A stretch of DNA of 64,000 bases. Origin: Flavobacterium sp. ZT3R18 (GTDB lineage Bacteria > Bacteroidota > Bacteroidia > Flavobacteriales > Flavobacteriaceae). Both the position numbers and the translations under genes were made by a program. The notes beneath the pieces are model-generated. The model saw only the letters and a program-made list of their open reading frames with translations. It was not told the DNA's origin and did not search any database. The DNA lies in NCBI RefSeq assembly GCF_007097385.1, contig NZ_VJZS01000021.1, forward strand, positions 1-64,000, read 5' to 3'. Shown here piece after piece: positions 1-7,706 of the stretch (position 1 is the stretch's first letter; the number at the start of each line of letters is the position of its first letter).

Positions 1-1
1 A

Positions 2-988
2 TTGCTGCCCGAAGGATTTATAGGATTTGCAAATTTATCACTTAGACTCCGAGTACTTGAGAAAGAGCTAAATCTTGAAAAAGGGGAGTTTTATTGGTTA
101 AATAACAATCGTAGTATTGTCAATCCGCTTTGGGATTTTCTTAAAGCACAAGAATTAGCCAATAATGATATGGAGGAAGCAAAAAGGTTTGCTGTAGAAA
201 TTATTGATCAAATGATACTTAATCCTGGTTTAAAAATAGACATAAGTTCTTCTTTCAAATCGCCTTACAATATTGATAGAACCGCAATTAATGCTTTAAC
301 ACCCGAAGGAGCAAAATTTAATTCGATTTATCTCTCTTTAACAAAATCACCCGAGTACCAAAAACTTTTTGTTGGTTTGTTTGGTAATAACAATCGATTC
401 AATGCGAAATTTGAAATTGCGGAGCATGTATATGAAGACAATGATCCCACAAAAAAAGAAGTAAATGCAACTACTAGCCAAGATCCAGTTACCAAAAATA
501 TCATTATAAAAATAAACAAGCAAATCTTGATAGCTGGAACAGGCAGAAGCCAAACCAATATTGAAAACGCCAAAACTATTTTGCACGAGTCTATTCATGC
601 CTATCTTTTTATAAAAGCAAACAATCCTACTGTGGGAATGGATATAGCAGGTATTCTCAATAAAATGTATCCCACCGCTAATGAACAGCATGATTTTATG
701 TACACCAAGATGATACCTACTATGCAAAAGGTGCTTGGAGAAATTAGAGATTTAGCAACAGTAACGACACCATTTGCAAGAAGTGAGGTAGAAAGTTTGA
801 CTATGCACCCAACTAGGACACCATTAACCTCTGCACCTTGGAGTTGGAATGAATATTATCGTTATCTTAGCCTTAAAGGATTAGATGAAACTAGTTGCTT
901 TAAAGAAGATTTTCCGAAAGATTCAAATATGTACGATTTTCTCCATGAATATAATAATCAAGGACACAGATATTTAAAAGAATTATGA
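2..988 (+). CDS. C-terminal part of a putative zinc-metallopeptidase toxin-like protein (5' truncated by window edge)
   Basis: The reading frame is open from the first bases, so the true start lies upstream and only about 328 C-terminal residues are visible. Residues 195-199 of the visible part read HESIH, a match to the HExxH zinc-binding motif of metallopeptidases, followed by a conserved-looking segment ending NEQHDFMY that may carry further active-site residues. No signal peptide or repeats are visible in this part. Such zincin domains are often found at the C-termini of large Rhs-type or secreted polymorphic toxins of Bacteroidota. That role is inferred here from the motif, the downstream secreted partner overlapping by 4 bp, and the broken duplicate of the same core just beyond it. 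The N-terminal part is needed to decide. Confidence 0.55.
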   Translation: MLPEGFIGFANLSLRLRVLEKELNLEKGEFYWLNNNRSIVNPLWDFLKAQELANNDMEEAKRFAVEIIDQMILNPGLKIDISSSFKSPYNIDRTAINALTPEGAKFNSIYLSLTKSPEYQKLFVGLFGNNNRFNAKFEIAEHVYEDNDPTKKEVNATTSQDPVTKNIIIKINKQILIAGTGRSQTNIENAKTILHESIHAYLFIKANNPTVGMDIAGILNKMYPTANEQHDFMYTKMIPTMQKVLGEIRDLATVTTPFARSEVESLTMHPTRTPLTSAPWSWNEYYRYLSLKGLDETSCFKEDFPKDSNMYDFLHEYNNQGHRYLKEL

Positions 989-1479
989 AAAAAAATGTAA
1001 AAATGTGGCTTCAATTTATTGTTTTATTAACAACTATCCATGTTTATGGACAAGAATTTGACATAGTTGAAAAATCAGACACAATATATGTACGCTATAC
1101 AGGTGGCCCAAATGAAAATAAATTTATATTTCCACCGGAAAAAAATGGGTATAATGATAGAGAATATAATTTTTCAATCAGAAATGGAACAACAATTAGA
1201 GAGAAAATTATTTTTTATCACTCTAAATATATACGTAGAAATGATATGGATTATAGAAAAATATCTGATAAAAAAGTTGTAAAGAAGGATTTTCTGAAGA
1301 AAAATAAAAATATAATAATAGGAATTGATTTTTTTTCAAAGTACGAAATTTGTAAAATACGCGATGGAATGATCAATAGAATTAGAGTAATTTATTTGAT
1401 AGATTTAACAGAAAAAAAAAGCAATACAATTACCATGTATGAAGTTACTCCTACAGATATTTGTCCTATGGGCGAATGA
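985..1479 (+). CDS. Small exported protein of unknown function, coupled to the upstream metallopeptidase gene
   Basis: This 164-residue protein begins with a hydrophobic signal-like segment (about residues 1-22, ending VYGQ) and has no further membrane segment, so it is probably periplasmic. Its start codon overlaps the stop of the preceding gene (ATGA), which implies translational coupling. The rest is lysine- and isoleucine-rich with no family I recognise. Because it sits directly behind a putative toxin-type peptidase and before a duplicated fragment of that peptidase, a role as a cognate immunity or partner protein is plausible, but this is inference from position only. Confidence 0.65.
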   Translation: MKKNVKMWLQFIVLLTTIHVYGQEFDIVEKSDTIYVRYTGGPNENKFIFPPEKNGYNDREYNFSIRNGTTIREKIIFYHSKYIRRNDMDYRKISDKKVVKKDFLKKNKNIIIGIDFFSKYEICKIRDGMINRIRVIYLIDLTEKKSNTITMYEVTPTDICPMGE

Positions 1480-1749
1480 TCTGCTGGAACCGTTTTGCAC
1501 GAATGTATTCATGTCTGTCTTTTTGTAAAACTTGCAAATCCTGACGTGGGGATGGATATTGTAAAAATATTAAATAACATGTATCCTACCGCTAATGAAC
1601 AGCATGATTTTATGTACCCCGCTGGTTTGAGCGTCTTTTCCGCTAGCGCGACGCCTCCGGCTCGTGCACACAAGCTGAGTATTTACAATTCCACAATCAA
1701 AGTCTTTGCGAGATGGAATTTTTATTCTAAAAAAAGCAATATGAAATGA
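1480..1749 (+). pseudogene. Truncated duplicate of the metallopeptidase core
   Basis: Directly after the stop of the small exported gene, in frame, the sequence up to about 1620 repeats the peptidase core found at about 567-703. It has HECIH in place of HESIH and the same segment GMDI...NMYPTANEQHDFMY. Homology then stops abruptly and the frame runs into an intergenic repeat until a stop at 1747-1749. No proper start codon precedes the homologous part (the first ATG is the one at 1576, and a TTG lies at 1495). It therefore looks like an orphan module or recombination remnant and not a working gene. Orphan toxin-domain fragments behind a toxin/immunity pair are typical of polymorphic toxin loci. 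Confidence 0.7.
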
Positions 1750-1905
1750 CGTTTTTTATCAGTTTTAAAAAAACGTCAATGGTAGGAACGAAGCAATCTC
1801 ACTATCAAAAGCAAACCCAACAAATCATTGGAACGGATATAGCAAGTGAGATTGCTTCGTTCCTCGCAAAGACTCAGCGAACGTATATAAAATCCCGATA
1901 ATTTA
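1617..1905. repeat. Mosaic intergenic repeat with a 19-bp inverted repeat
   Basis: The GC-richer stretch at 1620-1690 (CGCTAGCG core, GCTCGTGCACACAAGC) recurs in similar form at about 56873-56957. Two 19-bp perfect inverted arms beginning GGAACGAAGCAATCTCACT lie at 1785-1803 and 1845-1863. The motif CTCGCAAAGACTCAGCGAACG at 1864 is shared with 3907. These pieces are shuffled copies of one interspersed repeat family. The hairpin at 1748-1777 (10-bp stem starting GACGTTTTTT) may act as a terminator. Confidence 0.7.
1748..1777. terminator. Stem-loop with A/T-rich arms
   Basis: The 10-bp perfect arms GACGTTTTTT (1748-1757) and AAAAAACGTC (1768-1777) surround a 10-nt loop just after the peptidase remnant. 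The structure could end transcription of the toxin-like unit, but it lacks a clean downstream T-run, so the call is tentative. Confidence 0.4.
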
Positions 1906-1917
1906 ATACGAATTCAA

Positions 1918-2301
1918 ATGTTTAAATACTTATTATGCTGGATTCCGATGCTTTTACTTGCAGTGCTAAATGGAACTGCAAGAGATTTATGGTATAAGAA
2001 ATACATTAATGAATTAGCTGCGCATCAAATCTCTACATTTTCTTTAATTATACTCATTGGGCTTTATTGTTGTTTAGTTATAAAATGGTTTCCGCCAAAT
2101 TCTGAAAAACAGGCTTTATCCATTGGAATTGTTTGGACACTTTTAACTTTGGCATTTGAGTTTGGTTTTGGATTACTACGTGGGAATTCATGGAAACAAC
2201 TATTACATGCTTATAATTTTACGGAAGGGCAAATTTGGATTCTTATCCCAATTTGGGTTGCAATAGCACCCTATATTGTTTACAGACTTATGTCAAAATA
2301 A
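1918..2301 (+). CDS. Small integral membrane protein of unknown function
   Basis: The 127-residue protein has about four hydrophobic segments (near residues 1-18, 40-57, 66-87 and 106-123), joined by short polar loops including GNSWKQLLHAYNFTEGQIW. It looks like a conserved small inner-membrane protein, but I do not recognise a named family. It stands alone between repeat-rich intergenic stretches and points away from the next, convergent gene. Confidence 0.7.
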   Translation: MFKYLLCWIPMLLLAVLNGTARDLWYKKYINELAAHQISTFSLIILIGLYCCLVIKWFPPNSEKQALSIGIVWTLLTLAFEFGFGLLRGNSWKQLLHAYNFTEGQIWILIPIWVAIAPYIVYRLMSK

Positions 2302-2317
2302 CGAAATAAAACAACCC

Positions 2318-2366
2318 GATCGCGCGGATATCTCTTCTCAGTTAGATAGCGCGGATTTCAATCCAT
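2318..2366. repeat. GATCGCGCGGAT-type interspersed repeat
   Basis: The segment from GATCGCGCGGATATCTC to GATAGCGCGGATTTCAATCC resembles 3753-3790 (GATCGCGAGGATATGTC ... GATAGCGAAGATTT) and the flanks of an inserted element near 58310 and 58539 (GATAGCACGGATTTGCAATCC). It is one family of short intergenic repeats with at least three copies in the window. Confidence 0.6.
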
Positions 2367-2442
2367 AGGTTATAATTTTATAATACTGCTAAAAATAAAG
2401 AATTAGTAGTACGCAGCAAAGTTGTCTGTTTGGGTTAAGTAT

Positions 2443-3585
2443 TTACACTTTTCCGTAAACAGGTAGGATATAATTCCCGTTTAAAAAGGGTATTGGATCT
2501 ATTTGGCTTTGCAGGATAACCCCGTCATGAGGGGTTTCGAGCAGGAGCTGCGCTGCTTGTACTAAGGGTGCTGCCGTAGTGGTCTGAATGGCCCTCAATT
2601 GATGTTTTCCAACTTTTTGAGAAAAAATACGCTTTGCGATCTCCCGTCTGCGCAAAATTCCTGTCGCATCTTTACCCTCAACTGCAGCATACAAGACAAT
2701 TTGGTCATCCTCATTATGAGGTATTACAGCTTCCATTTTTTCCTGTAGGCTTTTAATGGTGTCAGGAGTATTTCCTAAAGTAGTAAGTTGTTCTTGTACC
2801 CAGGCATAATGCCCCGGGTGGCGCAAGGTTTTGTAATCGAGCGTACGTACTTTCCCCGATAAGGCATCAGGTAAATCAGCGGCACCACCAGAGGTAAGAT
2901 CCTCTTCATAAGCAATGCCATCAATAATAATAGTGGCTCTTTCCGACAGGGAAGGCAGAGTAGTTTTTTTTAGATCCCGCAGCACGATGGCGTCTTTTAG
3001 GTATTCGGTAGCTACACCTACGGGGCTCCAGGTAAATCCATAATAATGAGGAGCAACGGCATGATTGGTCAGGGCACCCACTTTAAGTTCCAACTTGTCC
3101 ACTTGATCGACTCCAAAATCATTACAAAACTGCTGAAAAAGCCCATTGGCGAGCAAGTCTATGTAACCAGGAGCCAGACCGGTCTGGAGCAGAAAACCGG
3201 TTTGAGCATTTTTAGCTAATGCCATTATTTCTTCGGTTTCTGCAACATATTCGGTGAGGTTCGCGTAATGCATCTGAAAATCTTTGGCGAACTGGGCCAT
3301 TTTTGGAGCTTGACTGCCTGGAAGGCAATCGAGGAGAATGTCAGCTTTCTGGAATATTGCTTTCATTTCAGGAGTAAGACCTTCCTCGGGAAGATGAAAG
3401 TCTTGAATGTCGCAGGGTTTCGTTGCACCTGCAGTGATCCATTTAGCTACTTTTTTGGCTTTATCGTGCGTTCTATTTCCAATAAAAAGACTAGGAGTCA
3501 CGTCGCTCCATTCAATCAATAACAAACCAACCGCTTCGGCAATTCCGCCGGCTCCGGCAATAATAATATTGTGATGCTTGTTCAT
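2443..3585 (-). CDS. Saccharopine dehydrogenase-like NAD(P)-dependent oxidoreductase
   Basis: This 380-residue protein starts with a Rossmann nucleotide-binding loop (IIIAGAGGIAEAVG, residues 7-19) and follows the layout of the saccharopine dehydrogenase family: an N-terminal NAD(P) domain, then a larger substrate domain containing GLAPGYIDLLANGL. In this family the enzyme acts on amino-acid carbonyls or related substrates in the cytoplasm. The exact substrate cannot be read from the sequence, and lysine metabolism is only one possibility. The gene is monocistronic on the reverse strand, and its GC content is visibly higher than that of its neighbours, which may indicate transfer. Confidence 0.85.
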   Translation of the reverse strand: MNKHHNIIIAGAGGIAEAVGLLLIEWSDVTPSLFIGNRTHDKAKKVAKWITAGATKPCDIQDFHLPEEGLTPEMKAIFQKADILLDCLPGSQAPKMAQFAKDFQMHYANLTEYVAETEEIMALAKNAQTGFLLQTGLAPGYIDLLANGLFQQFCNDFGVDQVDKLELKVGALTNHAVAPHYYGFTWSPVGVATEYLKDAIVLRDLKKTTLPSLSERATIIIDGIAYEEDLTSGGAADLPDALSGKVRTLDYKTLRHPGHYAWVQEQLTTLGNTPDTIKSLQEKMEAVIPHNEDDQIVLYAAVEGKDATGILRRREIAKRIFSQKVGKHQLRAIQTTTAAPLVQAAQLLLETPHDGVILQSQIDPIPFLNGNYILPVYGKV

Positions 3586-3752
3586 ATATTAAAGTTACTG
3601 CTTTTTCTTGATTTAGTATTTGAAATATGATTGTAATTTATTATTTTTCAGCGTATTACACTTTATAGCAACGACATTATAATAGTTTTTTTATTGTGTT
3701 GTATATTATAGATTTTCGTTTTTTACAATATTAAAACCAAGATCGCGAGGAT

Positions 3753-4062
3753 ATGTCTTTCAGTTCGATAGCGAAGATTTACTTCGTCTATTCGCTGTCG
3801 CTCGGCTGCAACCCGCTCTGTGAAGTCTCCCGCCTTCGCCACGCACGCTAAGCATGCAATACAAATCCAGAATCAAAGTCCCTGCGAGTTCCGATAATTA
3901 TCGGAACTCGCAAAGACTCAGCGAACGCACATAAAATCCCTAGCGCTGCGATTCCGAAAACTTTCGAAAACCGACTTCGCCACGCATGCTGAGCATGTAA
4001 TACAAATCCAGAATCAAAATCCCTGCGAGTTCCGATAATTATCGGAACGAAGCAATCTCACT
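3753..4062. repeat. Repeat-rich intergenic region with 73-bp direct repeats and palindromes
   Basis: The 522-bp gap 3586-4107 contains no gene that I can support. A 73-bp direct repeat (3834-3906 and 3975-4047, few mismatches) starts CTTCGCCACGCA and ends in a palindrome. The palindrome at 3885-3910 is 26 bp and perfect (core TTCCGATAATTATCGGAA); the second, at 4029-4048, is 20 bp. The end of the second unit continues into GAAGCAATCTCACTATC, the arm also seen at 1789-1806. The first 165 bp (3586-3750) are AT-rich with nothing recognisable. Confidence 0.75.
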
Positions 4063-4107
4063 ATCAATTAGTACAATTCGCACTTCCTTCTTTTTAAAAT
4101 ATAACAA

Positions 4108-5373
4108 CTAGAATTCGTTTATTTTTTTAGTTTTCCACTCTTGAAGATTGAACCAATTTTTAAAACTTTTTACAGACTTTGAATCCCAGCTATTGGTCAA
4201 TAAAACCACAAAACCTATAAAAATCAGTAATAAATATCCCTGTCCTAGTCCCATTTGTGTCTTCGCTTGAATAAAATAGGCTGTACCATAACTAAAAAAA
4301 GAGGTTAAAACAAAAGTTATTCCTCCTGTTAGTCCCCCAGCTGTATCTGCATATTGAGGGAATCTGCTTAAGCAATACGGGAAGTAAACACTAAAAGTAA
4401 AACCGGCGGCAACATGAATTAAAAAAGCAAAAATAGTTATTGTAAATAAATTGCTAAAAAAAGGAGTTGTAAGCATCATTATAAAAACCAAAACAAACTG
4501 TATGCAATTTGCTACCCTCAATTTTGATGAAAGCGGTTTATTCATTAGGCATTTAGCTACAAAACCACCTGTCATCCATGCAAAACCCAGCGATAAAGAG
4601 ATATATCCCGTTACAATTGCCGAGAAACCCAACTTATGTTCAAGAATAAAAGGCCCCGTTAAGCCATAAAACATCACTATGCCGTAGGACACCCCCAATA
4701 GGGTCAATCCCGATATGAAATCTTTTTTTATTAGCATTTCAGAATAGGTCTTTTTTATGGCATTAACCTGTATTTCTTTTCTGTTCTTCAGCGTTTCACC
4801 CGAAAACATAAATTCTAAAACAAGCATCAAAAACCCATAAGCTGCCAAAGCATAAAAATTAGAACGCCATCCGAAAGTATGCTCTAAATAACCTCCAATA
4901 AAAGGAGCAATAATAGGTGCCGTAGACCAAACAATGGTCATAATACTAAGATAATTTTTTTGTTTTTCTCCTTCGTAACTATCGACAAAAAAAGTACGTT
5001 TGGCAACAGCTATAAAAGCCACACAAATGCCATGTACAATACGCATAGCACAGATAAGCCAAATATCATTAGTTGTGGCTATTACCAAACTAGCGATAAC
5101 AAATAAAAATAATGCCAACAAAGATAAACGGTACCTGCCAAAGGCATCCAACAAACTGCCTACCACCATTTGAGCCAAACCATAGCTAATCAAAAAAAGC
5201 ATGAGTGTAAGTTGAATATTGGTTTCACTGGTGTGAAGTGCCATACCCATTTTTGGCATTGAAGGCAAGTAGATATCAGTAGTTAGTCCTGATAATGGTA
5301 TTAATGCAAAGGCCAAAATAGTGGCAATAAATTTATTTTTTTCTGGTAACTGTTTGATTTCTTTATTTTTCAT
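4108..5373 (-). CDS. Bcr/CflA-type drug-resistance MFS transporter
   Basis: The 421-residue protein has the 12-helix pattern of a major facilitator. The first helix carries PLSGLTTDIYLPSMP, the signature of the Bcr/CflA subfamily of proton-coupled drug exporters, and the loop between helices 2 and 3 reads GSLLDAFGRYR, a form of the MFS motif GxLaDrxGrr. It sits in the inner membrane and probably exports an amphiphilic small molecule; the substrate is unknown. Its start codon lies 10 bp beyond the stop of the upstream propeller gene (5384-6241), so the two form an operon. Confidence 0.88.
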   Translation of the reverse strand: MKNKEIKQLPEKNKFIATILAFALIPLSGLTTDIYLPSMPKMGMALHTSETNIQLTLMLFLISYGLAQMVVGSLLDAFGRYRLSLLALFLFVIASLVIATTNDIWLICAMRIVHGICVAFIAVAKRTFFVDSYEGEKQKNYLSIMTIVWSTAPIIAPFIGGYLEHTFGWRSNFYALAAYGFLMLVLEFMFSGETLKNRKEIQVNAIKKTYSEMLIKKDFISGLTLLGVSYGIVMFYGLTGPFILEHKLGFSAIVTGYISLSLGFAWMTGGFVAKCLMNKPLSSKLRVANCIQFVLVFIMMLTTPFFSNLFTITIFAFLIHVAAGFTFSVYFPYCLSRFPQYADTAGGLTGGITFVLTSFFSYGTAYFIQAKTQMGLGQGYLLLIFIGFVVLLTNSWDSKSVKSFKNWFNLQEWKTKKINEF

Positions 5374-5383
5374 TTATAATAAT

Positions 5384-6241
5384 CTATTTCTTAATAGTAT
5401 AGGCTACTATTTTACCTTCATTCATTTGGGGAACAAAAACAGTTTTCGATTTTGGGTCCAATTCAATATCTGCACTTCCTTTTGGTAAATCAGTTATTTC
5501 GATTGTTTCTTTAGTTAAAGCCGACCAGAATACTATTTTTCCAGCCAACCAATCACTCATCAAATAACCTCCGGTTGTTTTTACCAATCCATCTAAATTT
5601 CCAATTGGGGTACTCAATTCTTGGATTGATTTGTTAGAAAGGGATACTTTCATTAATTTACCAAGAATTTTGTCTCCCCAAGAAGCAAGATATAGCTCTT
5701 CATTATCGATTAACAAACCGTTGGGGAAATCTAATTTTTCGTCTTTTATCCATAAGACTACTTTACCGTCTGAAAGTTTGTAAATACCGCTAAGTCCAAA
5801 GGTATTGCTTGCATACACATTACCCTTTTTATCGATAGCAATGTCATTTAAAAAAGTGGCTCCTTCGGCGGTATATTCATGAATTATTTTACCTTTTTTA
5901 ATATCAATTTCTACTATTTTATCGATATCAGTAACGTATAATTTGCCTTTGTAAATCCCCATTCCTTTTGGAGCATTAAGTCCTGAAATCCAATCCTTGG
6001 CAATCATTTTTCCGTCCAAAGATACTCTTGAAATATAACCATTTCTATCTTTATCAGTTGCTGTTCCGTTCATACTCGAAACATATAAAACAGTATTTTC
6101 ATTGTCCAATATAATACATTCAGGAGCTTCAAACCCTGATAGTTCCCATTTTTGTTGCAAATAAAAAGGTTTCTTTGTCTGTGCAATAACAAAATTGTTT
6201 ACAGTAAAGAATAAGGCAAGTACTAATGCTAAATTTCTCAT
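5384..6241 (-). CDS. Exported SMP-30/NHL-type beta-propeller protein
   Basis: The 285-residue protein has a signal peptide (about residues 1-20, ending VIAQ). It then shows repeating beta-propeller segments such as ECIILDNENTVLYVSS, APKGMGIYKGKLYVTD, FLNDIAIDKKGNVYAS and FPNGLLIDNEELYLAS, typical of SMP-30/gluconolactonase-like or NHL proteins. It should be periplasmic or secreted, binding or hydrolysing a small molecule; catalytic metal ligands cannot be assigned with certainty. It is the first gene of a two-gene unit with the exporter at 4108-5373. Confidence 0.8.
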   Translation of the reverse strand: MRNLALVLALFFTVNNFVIAQTKKPFYLQQKWELSGFEAPECIILDNENTVLYVSSMNGTATDKDRNGYISRVSLDGKMIAKDWISGLNAPKGMGIYKGKLYVTDIDKIVEIDIKKGKIIHEYTAEGATFLNDIAIDKKGNVYASNTFGLSGIYKLSDGKVVLWIKDEKLDFPNGLLIDNEELYLASWGDKILGKLMKVSLSNKSIQELSTPIGNLDGLVKTTGGYLMSDWLAGKIVFWSALTKETIEITDLPKGSADIELDPKSKTVFVPQMNEGKIVAYTIKK

Positions 6242-6270
6242 TATTTTTATTATTTCTTAGGTAAATATTT

Positions 6271-6436
6271 TATGACTGTCCGCAACTAACACCAATAAGA
6301 TTATTACACGAATTATTAAATAAATGTAAAAACTTGAATGTATTTATTTGACACAGATTTCACAAATTTCCACAAATTAATTTGTGAAATCTGTGTCAAG
6401 AAAAATCAATCATGGTCTGCTTAACGGATAGTCATA
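6271..6436. mobile_element. Miniature inverted-repeat element, copy 1
   Basis: This 166-bp non-coding element begins TATGACTGTCCG and ends CGGATAGTCATA (terminal inverted repeats, one mismatch in 12). Inside, 21-bp perfect arms starting TTGACACAGATTTCACAAAT (6348-6368 and 6379-6399) flank a 10-nt loop. A second copy with the same ends and layout lies at 58697-58871. No transposase is present. It occupies most of the gap between the propeller gene and the aldo/keto reductase gene. Confidence 0.8.
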
Positions 6437-6481
6437 AAATATTTTTTAATATTTCGTTTTTTTTATCTTTCAAACCGATCT

Positions 6482-7483
6482 TTAATTATTAACCATCTTC
6501 ATGGATTCTTCATTATATCGCTCACCTGTATTAGGGTAGCGTGCAAGTAGTTCCTCAATAGCTTTCAAATCCGATACCGACAAGTCTATGTTTACAGCTC
6601 CTGCATTTTCTTCTAAATAGCTTCTTTTTTTAGTACCTGGTATTGGAATAATGTTATCTCCTTGTGCCAATACCCAAGCTAGAGCAAGCTGAGCAGCAGT
6701 AGCATTTTTATGAGTCGCTATTTCGGCAAACTCTTTTGCTAACATTTGATTATTTTTAAAATTTTCGCCACTATATCTAGGTAATATTTTACGAAAATCT
6801 GTTGTATCTAATTTACTAATATCCAATGTATTGGTCACAAGTCCTCGCGCTAATGGCGAATAAGGAACTAACGAAATACCCAGTTCTCTAACCGTGTTTA
6901 ATATCTCGCTTTCGACATCTCTGGATAATAAAGAATATTCACTTTGAAGGGCAGCAATAGGATGTATCGCATGTGCTTTACGTAATGATTCAGGCGATGC
7001 TTCACTCAAACCCAAATAACGAACCTTACCTTCTTTAACCAATTCGGCCATAGCACCAACTGTATCTTCAATAGGAATATTAGGATCAACGCGATGAGCG
7101 TAATAAAGATCTATTGTATCTATTTTTAGGCGTTTAAGACTTTGCTCCACTGCAATTTTCATCCATGCAGGAGACCCATCAAAGTAAGTACCTGTGGCGC
7201 TACTCGGTCCAGCTATATCATTTTTAAATCGGAAGCCAAACTTAGTGGCAATAAAAATTTTATCACGGTTAGGTACTAAAACTTTTGAAAGAAGTGACTC
7301 ATTTTCTCCGTTGCCGTACATATCAGCCGTATCCCAAAAGTTTACACCGAGATCCAGAGCTTTGTGTAGTGTTGCAATACTTTCTTGATTATCAGCTGGC
7401 CCGTAAGCGAAGCTCATACCCATACACCCCAATCCGATAGCCGATAATTTTTCTCCTGTTGTTCCAAGGTTTCTGTATTTCAT
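6482..7483 (-). CDS. Aldo/keto reductase
   Basis: From MKYRNLG the protein is 333 residues and has the (beta/alpha)8 aldo/keto reductase signatures: [12 protein letters not shown] near the start, [14 protein letters not shown] with the catalytic Asp and Tyr, the Lys in ATKFGF and the His in YYAHRVD, and the NADPH-binding end [15 protein letters not shown]. It reduces carbonyls with NADPH in the cytoplasm; the natural substrate is unknown. An upstream in-frame ATG at 7534 would add 17 residues encoded by the repeated block at 7481-7613. I reject it because homologues start at MKYR. The divergent-style neighbour at 7707-8615 encodes an AraC regulator that may control it. Confidence 0.9.
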   Translation of the reverse strand: MKYRNLGTTGEKLSAIGLGCMGMSFAYGPADNQESIATLHKALDLGVNFWDTADMYGNGENESLLSKVLVPNRDKIFIATKFGFRFKNDIAGPSSATGTYFDGSPAWMKIAVEQSLKRLKIDTIDLYYAHRVDPNIPIEDTVGAMAELVKEGKVRYLGLSEASPESLRKAHAIHPIAALQSEYSLLSRDVESEILNTVRELGISLVPYSPLARGLVTNTLDISKLDTTDFRKILPRYSGENFKNNQMLAKEFAEIATHKNATAAQLALAWVLAQGDNIIPIPGTKKRSYLEENAGAVNIDLSVSDLKAIEELLARYPNTGERYNEESMKMVNN

Positions 7484-7636
7484 ATGTAGATAATATTTGT
7501 TTTTCATAGGAATATGGTATCGCCAGATCTTCATTGCTGTTTATCTCATCGGTTAATATTTGTTTTGGTATTCGATGATTTTCAATTGCGACAGCTTTTG
7601 TCATGGCGATTTCATATGTAGATACTATTTGTTTTT
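7477..7636 (-). repeat. 130-bp start-codon-linked repeat block, copy 1
   Basis: Read on the minus strand, a 132-bp block runs from ATGAAATCGCC (7615) to the TACATATG that gives the aldo/keto reductase its start codon (7483). The same block, about 90 percent identical by eye, ends on the start codon of the PepSY gene at 20709. In this copy, 28-bp near-identical direct repeats (ATTTCATATGTAGATA plus N plus TATTTGTTTTT on the plus strand) lie at 7477-7504 and 7609-7636. The block contains a short frame starting MTKAVAIENHRIPKQIL that runs out of phase into the reductase gene. Confidence 0.75.
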
Positions 7637-7706
7637 TTTTGATGATACAAAGATACCCGCAACGAACGATACCAGTTTGCACTATTCAAACAGTTACTTA
7701 TAAAAT

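Noticed and set aside
7484-7534. N-terminal extension of the aldo/keto reductase
   Set aside because: The extra 17 residues come from the repeated block, and family members begin at the MKYRNLG-type start.
7392-7682. A 96-residue reverse-strand gene containing MTKAVAIENHRI
   Set aside because: It runs out of frame through the first 90 bp of the aldo/keto reductase gene and has no independent support; the repeated block itself is reported instead.
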